Under the pieces are notes generated by a model. It was not told the DNA's origin and ran no database searches. It saw only the letters and a program-made list of their open reading frames with translations. From NCBI GenBank assembly GCA_963853835.1, contig OY970830.1, positions 41,211,466 through 41,275,465 on the forward strand: DNA of 64,000 nucleotides, written 5' to 3'. A program made the translations under genes and the position numbers. Below are positions 34,009 through 45,057 of the stretch, piece by piece (position 1 is the stretch's first letter; the number at the start of each line of letters is the position of its first letter). The DNA comes from Calendula officinalis. Its lineage: Eukaryota; Streptophyta; Magnoliopsida; Asterales; Asteraceae.

Positions 34009-34519
34009 TGTTAAGGCAAAAAGCCTTGCCCCTTTGGATCTTAAGATAACAAAACAACCTAGACTAGCTTTGATTTATATGTAGAATAATATAGCTAAGT
34101 TTAGGTCTGATACTGAGTGATCAGTATTGGAACTCAGTATCAGTACTCAGTATCAGATAGTGATACTGAGTACAAGGACTGAGTAGAAGGATTGAGTGAT
34201 ACTCAGTATAGTAACGGACTAAGATCAAATCCCTTGATCTTAGTCATTTTCCTTACTTAGTCCTTCGGTTACTCCTTTGCTCATTATGTAAGATCTCTAT
34301 AACATTATAAATAGAGATCATCTTGCAAAGGAGTACTCACCCCAATTCACTTTACACTTTCACATCTTTGTAATTGATTAGTGGTCTTGTTATTCCGCAA
34401 CAAGCCACACTTAGTGGATTTATACATTTGACTCATATCTTGTTCTTATACAATATTTGTCTTAGTGCTATAATTAACCAATCAATTAACCAACTAAACC
34501 AGGGTGTTGTGACCTAACA
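34009..34519 (+). repeat. Copia-2 5' LTR
   Basis: TGTTAAGG ... CCTAACA, 511 bp. CTGATACTGAG and ACTCAGTATCAG motifs cluster at 34108-34209; the TATA box TATAAATA is at 34306-34313. Confidence 0.95.
34306..34313 (+). promoter_or_regulatory. Copia-2 LTR TATA box
   Basis: TATAAATA, repeated at 45355-45362 in the 3' LTR and, on the minus strand, at 32879-32886 in copia-1. Confidence 0.7.
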
Positions 34520-34521
34520 AC

Positions 34522-34533
34522 TGGTACCAGAGC
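34522..34533 (+). promoter_or_regulatory. Copia-2 primer binding site
   Basis: TGGTACCAGAGC, one base different from the usual initiator methionine tRNA complement, two bases after the LTR. Confidence 0.85.
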
Positions 34534-34617
34534 AGGCTAAATAAACTCTTATTTAGTCGATCTATAACCCTGGCAGCCATTTCCTACATCTATCCCTCCA
34601 ACACTCAAAAATCCAAA

Positions 34618-37191
34618 ATGTCTACAATTGTTGCACCAATTATGTCTGGAAAGGGAGTACCCATCTTTGATGGAAAAGACTTCCATCAATGGAAGCTTAA
34701 AGCTCAGTGGTATCTTGAATCTATTCACCATGAGATGCTCACTGTACTATATGATGGTCCCATCATTCCACAAACTGTGGAACCTGTTGCTGCTACTGAT
34801 GATGCTCCTGAGGGCATAAGAACTGTACCTAAACTAAAGCACAACTGGACTGATACTGACCGTCAGTTGTATGCTTTAGACTCCAGAGCTAAAGGGGTGA
34901 TTGGTAATGCTGTTACCAAAGAGATACTTAATGCAATTATGAAATTGCCAACAGCAAAGGCTATGTGGGATAGTCTATCAGTCACCTATGAAGGCACAGC
35001 AAAGGTGAAGTTGCAAAGAAAAAGTAACATGAGAAGGAAATATGAAAATTTCTTCTCAACTCCTAATGAAGACATCACCACTCTCTATAACAGGTTCAAT
35101 ACTGTTATCCATGATTTAATCAGTGTAGGCATTGTGAAAGAAGAAGGAGAGCTTGTTCAAAAGTTCCTGGATAGTCTTCCTCAACAATTTCTTGACATGA
35201 CAAACTCTGTCAATGCTGCTAACAACATTGAGTCATATACTCTTCAAACCTTGTATGGTTTAATGTTGAATCATGAGGAGAATAATGCTGCAAGACTGAT
35301 CAACTGGAAGAAAACTGACAAGTCTTCCACTGGCATGGCTCTAGTTGTGCAACAGGCTTATACTGTGACTGAGCCAGATGAACCAGAAGTTGATCTTGCT
35401 GATGCTGAGGCAGAAGAGCTTGAAACTCAAATGGCTCTTATGTCTATGAAGCTGGATCAGTTGAAGAAGAAGAGGCTTGGTGTTAGCTCTTCTAATACTG
35501 ACCCAAGATCAGGTCTATGCTATAGGTGTGGAAAGCCTGGACATATTGCTGCAAATTGTCATACCAAGTCTTCTGAGACTGACCAAAATGACAAGATTGC
35601 ATACCGAGCAAAAAGGTATAGAGACAAATATGTCAAGCTGAAGAATTGGAGCAAGGGCAAGAAGGCAGAAGGGAATGGAGTACCTCATCAAGCACTTTAC
35701 TCAGAAGCCTGGATGGATGAAGAGTTAAGTGATGATGAAGAAGAGATTGAGAATAAAGCATTTATGGCTTTCACTGAAGATGATTTGAAGAGCTCCTTTG
35801 AAAAGGACATTAAAGAGGCTGAGAGGATGAGTGTTCATACTGATTGGGATTCCACTCAGTTGTACAAGGTAAGTTCCTTTCAAACTTATTCAGTGAATGA
35901 AAAAACCAAGATTTTTGAGTATATGCTTGTTGATCTTAAAACTTCTGTACAAAAAGAAAAAGCTTTAAAATTAACAATTAAAGAACTTGAAAGGGTAAAT
36001 AATGAAAACTTGGATAAATTAGCAAAATACAAAGATTTAGAACTAAACTTTTCAGATTTAAAAGACATTAACCAAAGATTAGCTGATAAAGCTCATTTAC
36101 ACAAACTTGAAAAAGAGAAATTTGAAAAACAGTGTAAATCTTGGGGAAATGCTTCAATAAAATTAAATAAATGTTTAAATGAACAATTTCCAGAAAATGT
36201 GAGGGCTGCACTTGGTGTTGATCCTCAATTTAAAAACAGGAACAATTTTGCTGATTTATTTGAAGAGTTTTCTACTATGAACCCTATTAATTTTGTAAAA
36301 GCTAAAACTTTATGTGAAGTTGGATGTCAAACTGAGTCAGATGATGAGGAAAATGAAATTTTAGAAAAACCTATTGGTCCTTCCATCTGCTCAAAGTGCT
36401 ATACTGAGCTACAAGAACTCAGTATTGAATTTCAAATAACAGAAATTTCTGATACCGAGCTACCAATAGTTCAGTATGACACTTCTGCTGTTCCACCTTT
36501 TGAATTATTATTTAATACAACAACTTTTGAATTATATAATGATAATAAGACAACTTCTATCTCACATGTTTCATCAAATACAGAAGTTGCAGGAACAGAA
36601 ACATCTTATACTGAGAAATCTAAAGAACCTGTTAAAGTTGTTCCTTCAAAAATTGATAAACAAAAGACAACTTCAACTAGGTCTTTGGTTGGCAAAGACA
36701 AGAAGTCTACCACTAATAATATTAGAAAGACTTCTCTGCCAAATAAAAATAAGCAACCAGATCCTCCATCTCCTAAACCAGTTAAAAACAATGTTAATAC
36801 ACCAATTAGAAATAACAAAATTAACATTTTAAAAACACTTGGTGATCAGGTCAAATCTTTAAGTAAACAATTTGCAAAACTTGTTCATACTGATCTACCG
36901 AAAGTGCAACATTTTTCTAAAATACCTTATGAAAATATGTTTAGAAATAGACCTAGAAAATGTTATAGATGTCATCATACTGGTCATAAGGGAGATGAAT
37001 GCTGGACTGATCTCTCAAGTCCTAGGTACTCAGTACCAAAGAAAAGGAGAGAAACTAAGTCAGTATCACCAAAGAAAAATTCTAAAGTTACCCCCGAAGT
37101 GATACTGACCTCTCCACATAAAGAGATCAAGTCAAAATATGTTTATCCCACCAAAGGTCCCATTCAAAAATGGGTTCCTAAAAAGAACTAA
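34618..37191 (+). CDS. Copia-2 gag, intact 857-residue frame
   Basis: Structural protein that would form the virus-like particle. The ATG at 34618 is the first after the primer site and is conserved in copia-1. Domains: a copia-type gag N-terminal domain (residues about 10-230; FDGKDFHQWKLKAQWYLES, MWDSLSVTYEG), a first zinc knuckle at about residues 300-313 (CYRCGKPGHIAANC), an acidic linker, a coiled coil at about 430-510, a disordered Thr/Lys-rich stretch, and a second knuckle at about 781-794 (CYRCHHTGHKGDEC). The long C-terminal extension with the second knuckle is typical of Sireviruses. It ends with TAA; pol follows in the minus-one frame. Confidence 0.88.
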   Translation: MSTIVAPIMSGKGVPIFDGKDFHQWKLKAQWYLESIHHEMLTVLYDGPIIPQTVEPVAATDDAPEGIRTVPKLKHNWTDTDRQLYALDSRAKGVIGNAVTKEILNAIMKLPTAKAMWDSLSVTYEGTAKVKLQRKSNMRRKYENFFSTPNEDITTLYNRFNTVIHDLISVGIVKEEGELVQKFLDSLPQQFLDMTNSVNAANNIESYTLQTLYGLMLNHEENNAARLINWKKTDKSSTGMALVVQQAYTVTEPDEPEVDLADAEAEELETQMALMSMKLDQLKKKRLGVSSSNTDPRSGLCYRCGKPGHIAANCHTKSSETDQNDKIAYRAKRYRDKYVKLKNWSKGKKAEGNGVPHQALYSEAWMDEELSDDEEEIENKAFMAFTEDDLKSSFEKDIKEAERMSVHTDWDSTQLYKVSSFQTYSVNEKTKIFEYMLVDLKTSVQKEKALKLTIKELERVNNENLDKLAKYKDLELNFSDLKDINQRLADKAHLHKLEKEKFEKQCKSWGNASIKLNKCLNEQFPENVRAALGVDPQFKNRNNFADLFEEFSTMNPINFVKAKTLCEVGCQTESDDEENEILEKPIGPSICSKCYTELQELSIEFQITEISDTELPIVQYDTSAVPPFELLFNTTTFELYNDNKTTSISHVSSNTEVAGTETSYTEKSKEPVKVVPSKIDKQKTTSTRSLVGKDKKSTTNNIRKTSLPNKNKQPDPPSPKPVKNNVNTPIRNNKINILKTLGDQVKSLSKQFAKLVHTDLPKVQHFSKIPYENMFRNRPRKCYRCHHTGHKGDECWTDLSSPRYSVPKKRRETKSVSPKKNSKVTPEVILTSPHKEIKSKYVYPTKGPIQKWVPKKN

Positions 37192-37199
37192 CTCTTATT

Positions 37200-40100
37200 T
37201 TGTGTCTTGTGCAGGGTGACAGAAAGTGGTATTTAGATAGTGGCTGCTCAAGACACATGACAGGCAGTATGGAGTACCTTCTCAATTATACTCCAGAGAA
37301 GGGTCCTTCTGTCAAGTTTGGAGATGACTCGGTGGGAAAGACAAGAGGTTATGGTGTGATCAAGGCAGGCAACATAACTTTTAAAAGAGTTGCCTATGTA
37401 GAGGGTCTTAAACACAATCTGCTCAGTATCAGTCAGATGTGTGATGATGACAATGAAGCTCGATTCAGGAAGGTTGCAGGCATCATCTACAATGATAAAG
37501 GGCAGCCTGTACTCATTGCTAGAAGAGAAAAGGATGTATATGTGGTCAACCTATCTGAAATAGACCCAACTATTCGAGTATGCCTGCTTTCTAAAGTCAA
37601 GCCAGAATTGCATTGGCTATGGCACAAGTAACTCTCTCACATCAACTTTAGAAATATCAACGAGCTCAGTATGAAGAAACTGGTGAGAGGGTTGCCTACT
37701 ATTACTTATTCAAAAGATAAGTTATGCTCAGCATGTGAAATGGGCAAGCAGAAGAAGAGTTCATTCAAGTCCAAAGTCAATCATTCCATCAATGAACCTC
37801 TTACTATGATACATATGGATCTTTTTGGCCCCATTAGCACACCATCTTTGGCCAAAAAGATTTATACTCTAGTCTTGGTTGATGAATTTTCAAGATATAC
37901 TTGGGTCATCTTCCTCAAGACTAAGTCAGATGCAACAACAGAAATCATTGCCTTTATAAAAAGAGAGGAACTTCAAAAAGGCAACAAGGTCAAGCAACTT
38001 AGAAGTGACCATGGTACTGAGTTTAAGAACTCAGTATTAGCAGATTTCTGTGAAGAAAAAGGAATCATTCAAAACTTCTCTGCAGCCTACACACCACAAC
38101 AAAATGGTGTTGTAGAAAGAAAGAATAGAACATTGATTGAAGCTGCAAGAACTTTATTATGCCATGCTGGACTGGCACTGAGTTTCTGGGCTGAAGCTGT
38201 AAACTGTGCAAACTTTACTCAGAATAGAGCTACTATAGTCCAAAGACATCTGAAGACTCCATATGAGTTATATAATGGCAAGATTCCTAATGTGGAATAC
38301 TTCCACATCTTTGGGAGTAAATGCTTTGTACTCAGCACAAAACAAAATCTCAATAAATTTGCTCCCAAAGCAAATGAAGGTGTGTTCATGGGCTACTCTC
38401 CACACTCTAAAGCTTTCAGAGTGTATATCATCTCAACCAAGATGATTGTAGAATCCATTCATGTCACATTCGATGAAGATCAGAATGAGCATTCTACCTC
38501 AGCAAGTGAAGACATAAGTGGAATAGATATTCTATGCAATCCAGAACACTCCATTGCTGAACAGCCTAAGTTTCATCCACACTTTATTCCTAATAAGTTT
38601 AATGAAACTGATCAAGTTCAAACTCAGTATCACTCAAATGAGACTAATACTGAGGTTCCCATACCAGAGGACCTCCATACTGAGTTTCCAACTAATGATC
38701 TGAACCATTCTATCTATGAAGAAGGTGAAACATCCAACACTTCACAAGAATCCACATCAACTCTGCAAAATGAAGATGAACAGCAACCTGCACTGTCTAA
38801 TACTGATCAGAATTCCACTCAGTATCAGACAGACAACACACTAAATCAACAAGATATTGTTGATCCTATTTCAAATGCTCCCTTAGGAAACAATTTAAGG
38901 GAACCCAGAGACCATCCACACTCCAACATTATTGGTCCTATTGAAGAAGGTGTCCAAACAAGAAGAAAATTAGAATTTCCAACCCAAGCAACTGCAAATT
39001 TTTGTTTCTTCTCAAGTTTCTTATCTACCATTGAACCAAAGAAAGCTGATGAAGCTTTAATAGATGAAGATTGGGTAGAGGCTATGCAAGAAGAACTCAC
39101 AGAGTTTGAGAGAAACAAAGTTTGGAACTTAGTGCCACCTCCTTCTGGCAAAACTATTATTGGTACTAAGTGGGTGTTCAGAAACAAGATGGACAAGGAT
39201 GGTGTTGTCATCAGAAACAAAGCAAGGTTAGTTGCTCAAGGTTACAGGAAAGAAGAAGGCATTGACTATGATGAAACTTTTGCACCAGTTGCAAGAATTG
39301 AAGCTATTAGGTTGTATCTTGCATATGCAGCTTTTAAGAATTTCAAAGTTTATCAGATGGATGTCAAAAGTGCTTTTCTAAATGGAAAACTACAAGAAGA
39401 AGTTTATGTTAAACAACCTCCAGGTTTTGTTGATCCCAAATTTCCTAATTATGTTTTCAAGCTTGATAAAGCTCTATATGGGCTCAAACAAGCTCCAAGA
39501 GCCTGGTATGACACCCTATCTGAGTATCTTATTGAAAATAAATTTACAAGAGGTAAAATTGATAAAACATTATTTTCAAAAAGGAAAGGTTCTGACATCT
39601 TACTCATTCAGATATATGTAGATGATATTATCTTGGGTTCCACTGACAAGTCAATGTGTGACTGGTTTGCTAAGATAATGTCAACTCAGTATCAGATGAG
39701 TATGATGGGAGAACTTACTTACTTTCTTGGTTTACAAGTTGAACAAAAGCCTGATGGCACTTTTATAAATCAAAGTAAGTATGTGCATGACATGTTAAAG
39801 AAACACAAATTTGAAAATTTATCTTCCATGCACACTCCTATGGGTACCCAGGATAAGATAAGTAAGGATGAAACTGGTAAACCAGTATGTCAATCCACAT
39901 ACCGAGGTATGATTGGTTCCTTACTTTACTTAACTGCTAGTAGGCCTGATATCATGTTTGCCACATGTTTGTGTGCTCGGTATCAGGCTGATCCTAAAGA
40001 ATCACACATGAAAGCAGTTAAGCGTATCTTTAGATATCTTACAGGTACTCCTAACCTGGGTCTTTGGTATCCCAAAGACTCAAACTTTGACCTTGAAGGG

Positions 40101-40556
40101 TACACAGATGCAGATTTTGCAGGTTGTAGATTGGACAGAAAGAGCACAAGTGGAGGATGTCAATTCCTAGGTGGAAGACTAGTTGGCTGGTCATCCAAGA
40201 AACAAAATTCGGTAGCAACTTCCACAGCAGAAGCAGAATATGTTGCTGCAGGAAGTTGTTGTGCTCAATTATTATGGATGCAGTACCAACTCTTAGACTA
40301 TGGGTTCAACTTTCATAAGACTCCCATTCATTGTGATAACAAGAGTGCTATTGCTATCACAGAGAACCCAGTCTATCACTCCAAAACCAAGCACATTGAT
40401 ATCAGACATCACTTTATTCGAGATAATGTGGAAAAAGGTAAGGTTGAAGTAGATTATGTACCAACAGATGAACAATTGGCCGATGTGTTTACTAAACCTC
40501 TTCCTGAGGAAAGGTTTATGTATTTACTAGGGCAATTAGGTATGTTGAATCCTTAA
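37200..40556 (+). pseudogene. Copia-2 pol, one nonsense codon
   Basis: Same architecture as copia-1 pol: YLDSGCSRHMTG protease, integrase zinc motif, triad in MIHMDLFGP, LRSDHGTEF and NGVVERKN, reverse transcriptase catalytic YVDDIILGS, RNase H GYTDADFAGC and STAEAEYVA. One in-frame TAA at 37629-37631 replaces a Lys codon between the two halves of the integrase zinc motif (LWHK / LSHI); everything after it stays open to 40556. The pol frame has no ATG and is open from 37182, overlapping the last nine bases of gag; it is preceded by an intron-acceptor-like TTTGTGTCTTGTGCAG. Confidence 0.9.
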
Positions 40557-40792
40557 TCTTTCTTAAATTTTCTTTAAAACTGAGCGCTCAGTATCACTCC
40601 TGTTGATACTGACCACTTAGTATCTCTAGTCTGTTATCATAAAAATTTAAATTTTCTATTTTTTTTTTATTAATTTCAAGAGTAAATTAATTGTTTTTTA
40701 TATTTTTAAAATTTTTTTTAAAATTAATTTTTTTTACTCAGTATTGGGGTATTACGGCGCTCAAACCGAGCTTAATCCTTATACTGCTCAAA

Positions 40793-40827
40793 CGGTAACC
40801 TTTCTTAATAAGAAAGTTACCGTTGGC
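40793..40827 (+). other. Conserved hairpin between pol and the extra gene
   Basis: CGGTAACCTTTCTT and AAGAAAGTTACCG form a stem of about 13 bp with a small loop. The same inverted repeat occurs on the minus strand in copia-1 at about 26384-26418. Confidence 0.65.
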
Positions 40828-40892
40828 AGAGGATAAGGCAGTCAAATCAGCCGTTTTTACTTCCCAATACCTTACTTATCTTTCAAATCTCC

Positions 40893-40900
40893 TATAAATA
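40893..40900 (+). promoter_or_regulatory. Internal TATA box ahead of the copia-2 extra gene
   Basis: TATAAATA, 124 bases before the exon 1 ATG and downstream of the hairpin. Conserved in copia-1 at 26301-26308, unlike much of the surrounding AT-rich spacer. Confidence 0.55.
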
Positions 40901-41023
40901 ACCGTTTACTTTTACTTCAAATTTTTTTTTAACTGTTATTCCTTTCTTTCTTTTTCAATTCTCTCTGCGATTAACGATTTCATTTTCTATTAGCAAGCAA
41001 ACTTTCTCAAATCAAAATTACAG

Positions 41024-42419
41024 ATGGCGAATTACACTTTTATTGCTCCAGACGTTGAATCGGAAATCCAATTCCGAAATAATGAAGTACCCAGGTTTGC
41101 GAGGAACAACATCACAGCAAATTTCACTATTCCTCAAGCCTGGGTATGCCAAGAATTCACGAACATCGTGACTTTTATGAAGCATTGCCTAATTGCTCGT
41201 GCACTGACATTATCTCCTCGAGCAATTTACCCAGAAATGTTATGCGAGTTTTGGTACTCTGCCACACTCGATTCTCCAGATATGAATGTTGGATGGGTAA
41301 TTAGGGATCAAAGAAGAGCTTTTGTCTCTACTGCAATTATTCGTGAAACACTGAGGCTTCCAGCACAAGCTCAGTATGACCCATTTGTTGATAGATCAGA
41401 GGCACGCTCAGTACTGCCATTTTTGGGTCGAAGAGGAACAACAGGAATCATCAAAAGAAACGAATTTGGTCCTATGTGGGGTATTCTCATTACAACAATA
41501 ATTCGGTGTATGACCCACAAGACGGGAGCTTTGGACCAAATAAACGAATTTGGGATGCAAATAGTACATGCTCTGTACTATGGAAGAAATATTGATTATG
41601 CTCGGCTAATTTTCAATGAATTAGCTACTCTGGTTCGGGCAAACACAAGGGAATGCAATGTCCCTTTCTGCAGATTTCTATCACTCATCTTTCAACACTC
41701 AATGCCCACACACATTTATGATGAATTTCACAGTCCAAGAATTGATCTTCCTCCTCTTAGTGAGAAGATTTTCTTTTACAGACCAAGAGAAGGAGAGCCT
41801 CTTCTAAGTCCTCCTATGTGGGCCATTGTTCAAGAACACATTGATGATGCAGAAGACATGTCTGATACTGAGTCAGACAATGATGATGATGATGATGATG
41901 ATGATAATGATAATAGTGGTAATGGGGCACAGGCCGGTCCAGACATTGAGATGCAGGATGTTCCACAAGTCCAAGAACCAACTCAACAACATATCTCTCC
42001 ACCTGCACAAGATCATGATGCTCCTCATATTGAAACAGCTTTTGATACTGAGTCCTCAGAAGACACACCACTGGTCCTCCAAAGAAGAAGAAGACATCTT
42101 TCCCCTGTTATTATGGGAAACTTATCATCTGAGGAGATGCAGCCTGCAAATGTTCCATCATTAACTGCATCTCTTCAAGCCCAAAGCCTAGTTGCAGCCA
42201 CCGCTGACCTTCCAGGTCCAGAACTAGCTCCAACTGCTCAACCAATTGAGGAACCTCATGTTCCTCTTGATGTGGAGATTCAATATGCACAAACTACACT
42301 GGAAGGTGCTCAGCATGACAGAGAGATCGGTATTGAAGATGTTGGTGCTGCACATCAACAAACACATGATCCTGCACCGACCTCTGCAGATGCTAGAAGG
42401 GAATCTGACAGAGTCTCAG
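41024..42419 (+). CDS. Copia-2 extra gene, exon 1 (envelope-position protein)
   Basis: Starts MANYTFIAPDVESEIQF at 41024 and is open to the donor at 42420; unspliced it would stop at 42433. Residues 1-280 form a globular domain like the one commonly annotated as putative plant transposon protein (FARNNITANFTIPQAWVC, FWYSATLDSPDM, RGTTGIIKRNEFGPMW). An Asp-rich tract and a Pro/Gln/Ser-rich tail follow. No hydrophobic segment suggests a membrane protein. The last base leaves phase 1, matched by exon 2. Position after pol is that of envelope-like genes in Sireviruses; the function is unknown. Confidence 0.78.
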
Positions 42420-42447
42420 GTATGAATTTCTAAAAAAAACCCTTAAA

Positions 42448-42509
<62 letters not shown>

Positions 42510-43154
42510 ATTCCCAAATAGAGACTAAGTATTGGCCAGTACCAACTCAATACTGACCAAAGTCTCAAACGATCTTTCAAATATATATCCTTTTATGGCC
42601 AACATAGCTAGCCCACTGCTGCTATGCAAAATTCATATACTGAGCACACAAAATTGATCATCGTCAGTCTACAGTTGTCCCAACATTTAAAGAGACAATG
42701 GTGGTTGATGTCATACTGACACCCACTGGTGCTGCTTGAATAATGTCCAACTTATTTTTGAGTTGGGTAGCATCATTCAAGAAATGATCACAAACCCTTA
42801 AGCCACAAAATCCAAATATTTCCCATGGGGTTTAGCCACATTTCTGTTATCACTCTAATACCGAGTGATAAACATTGAAAATATCAAGAAGCACATCCCA
42901 GGCTTCGAATTCCCAAACCCAAACCTTTTAGTAAATGTGACTTATCCTATACTGAGCTACTTAAATTTTCACACTCACTTTTACTAAAATCTTCTTACAC
43001 ATGCTATGCACAAGTCCACAATATTTCATCATAAACCAGATGAAATACAGACTTCACAAACTCTGTTTATATGATTGTAGAATTAAACAACACCACAATT
43101 CTATTTGATAAACCTTTCTTTCTAACCAGTTTTATATTTTTTTTGTTTCTTTAG
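42420..43154 (+). other. Copia-2 extra gene intron, 735 bp
   Basis: Donor TCAG|GTATGA and acceptor TTTCTTTAG|CACC. It contains an (AT)n run at 42451-42506 and ATACTGAG-type motifs near 42640, 42850 and 42950. Removing it joins the exons in frame. Confidence 0.75.
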
Positions 43155-44974
43155 CACCATCTGTGCAGGGCATTCAGGCATCTCAGGCTGCAGCAGACCA
43201 AGTGACTCTGCAAGCAATCATGCAGCACATTCTGGCCATCCAACAAACTCAAAATATAATCCTAGCCAGAATGGACAAGATGAGTGGTGATATTGACTCA
43301 ATAAAACAGTCAGTCTCACTACTTCAACAACCGCAACAGCCTCCACAAACTCCACCATGTTCACATGGTGATCACAATGAAGAAGGAGAAGGAGAAGGAG
43401 GTGCTGGTGATACTGATGCTGCAACTGAGCCCATGCCCTCCCCTACTCTTGAACAACCTGAGAGGGACATGGGTGGTGATACTGATCCTCTTCACTCCTC
43501 ATCAAATGATAACAAAAGGGGGGAGAAGAGACAAAGAGATACTGAGGTTGATCAAACTGAGCCATCTGCTCAGGGGGAGAAAAGAAAAGATTGAATGAAG
43601 ATCAACCTCCACAACAACAACATCAGCAAAGCCCTCATACTGAGCCAATTCGGATTCAGTATGAGAGAAGAAGACAAAGAACTAGGTCAGCATTACAAGT
43701 TCAAGACCCACTTGAGCCATCTGCTCAGGGGGAGACTCATACTGACCAACCACAGCAAACTTATTCTGAGCCACCTGCTCTTGAAGAGAATAATTTGCAA
43801 ATTGTGGTCTATAGGCCGTTCATCTGGCCTATTGCTGATGATGAAGATGAAGAACCAGATTTAGTAAACTATGCACTAAATCTGGTAGAACAAGAAAGTT
43901 CTTCATCATCATCCTCGGATGATGAAGAACCAGAAAATCTGGTAATTAGAAGAAGGAGCTCCTTGTCAAGAAGACCTATCAATGCTGTCCTCACTTCTTC
44001 TGAATCAAGTGAGGAACCTGCTCCTTTGGTAACAAGACAAAGAAGACCTGTTCATACAAGGGACAGTGATACCGAGCAGGCTCCAAGACTGACTCCTCAA
44101 CAACTCTGGGCAGAACAAGAAAGATTTTTATATGAGCAAGAGTTAGGAGTCAAAACTGAACCAGAATCTGACCCAGATACTGATACTCCTGGTCCTTCCC
44201 ATAGAATCTCAAGAAAGGGCCCAGACCATATTCAACATTACTGGAATATGGTTGCTGCCAGGACTCAGTATAAGGAGCAAAGAAAGGAGTTCTTGAGGAC
44301 CAAAACATTTCAAAATGTAAGGGGGATACATTGGTTAAATCTGGATGTCAATAAAGTAAAAGTGAAGCTCAAAGAAGGAAGAATCACTATCACTTGTACT
44401 GGCTTAACCAGTCCTCCCATGAAGATATTTATTCATGATATTCAAAAAAATTGGTCTTCAAGACTGGGTGAAGATCACAAGACTGATCAAAGAGCTTCCA
44501 AAGAAATCAACTTATGATCAAATAGTCTTGGATGAGATCTGTGCCGTAGCTGCAGTATATTATGAGAATGACTTACTTCATGAAATAGAGTACAGAACAC
44601 TCAGTGTGATGACTGAGGCTTACTCAAACAACAGACCAGAATGCCTTCATACATACAAGTATCTTAGAAAATACCCTCTTCCTCCTAACCTTGTCTTTCA
44701 GGATCAAAAGAGTGTCATATATCCAACTTCTGTATATATGTATACTGACTCAGAGGATAGAGAGTGCTTCATTTCTGAAGAAGATCTACCAAGAGCTCAA
44801 ATCAGTCACCTTGTTGGACTGAAATGGATGATCACCAAGAAAGAAGACTCTTGGTTCAGAAAGAAGATTGTTGCAGTTCTGAATAGCAGAAGGGATGAAC
44901 TCAAAAGCAGAGAAGAGTTTGTCCACATTAAACAAGAAGTCTTCTATGAGAATGAAGCCATCAACAGCAAATGA
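43155..44974 (+). pseudogene. Copia-2 extra gene, exon 2, two frameshifts
   Basis: Continues exon 1 in phase: APSVQGIQASQ, then a coiled-coil-like segment (ILAIQQTQNIILARMDKMSG). A disordered Pro/Gln/Glu/Ser-rich region carries the repeated EPSAQGE. A C-terminal globular domain of about 240 residues (IQHYWNMVAARTQYKE, GLKWMITKKEDSWFRKK) ends at TGA 44972-44974. Relative to copia-1, a base is missing near 43587 and one or more extra A residues occur near 44448, so the present copy is broken. The full two-exon product would exceed 1000 residues. I recognise no family for the C-terminal domain. Confidence 0.75.
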
Positions 44975-45047
44975 AGAAGAAGATATTGCTACCTATGATG
45001 TTGTATTTTTTGTTTATCTCTTTGTAATTGTTTTGTTATCATTAGAT

Positions 45048-45057
45048 AGGGGGAGAT
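45048..45057 (+). promoter_or_regulatory. Copia-2 polypurine tract
   Basis: AGGGGGAGAT directly before the 3' LTR at 45058. Similar AGGGGGAGA runs lie inside exon 2 at 43572-43580 and 43727-43735. Confidence 0.85.

Noticed and set aside
41024..44974. Calling the extra gene a true envelope glycoprotein
   Set aside because: No signal peptide, transmembrane span or glycoprotein features visible; only position supports the name.
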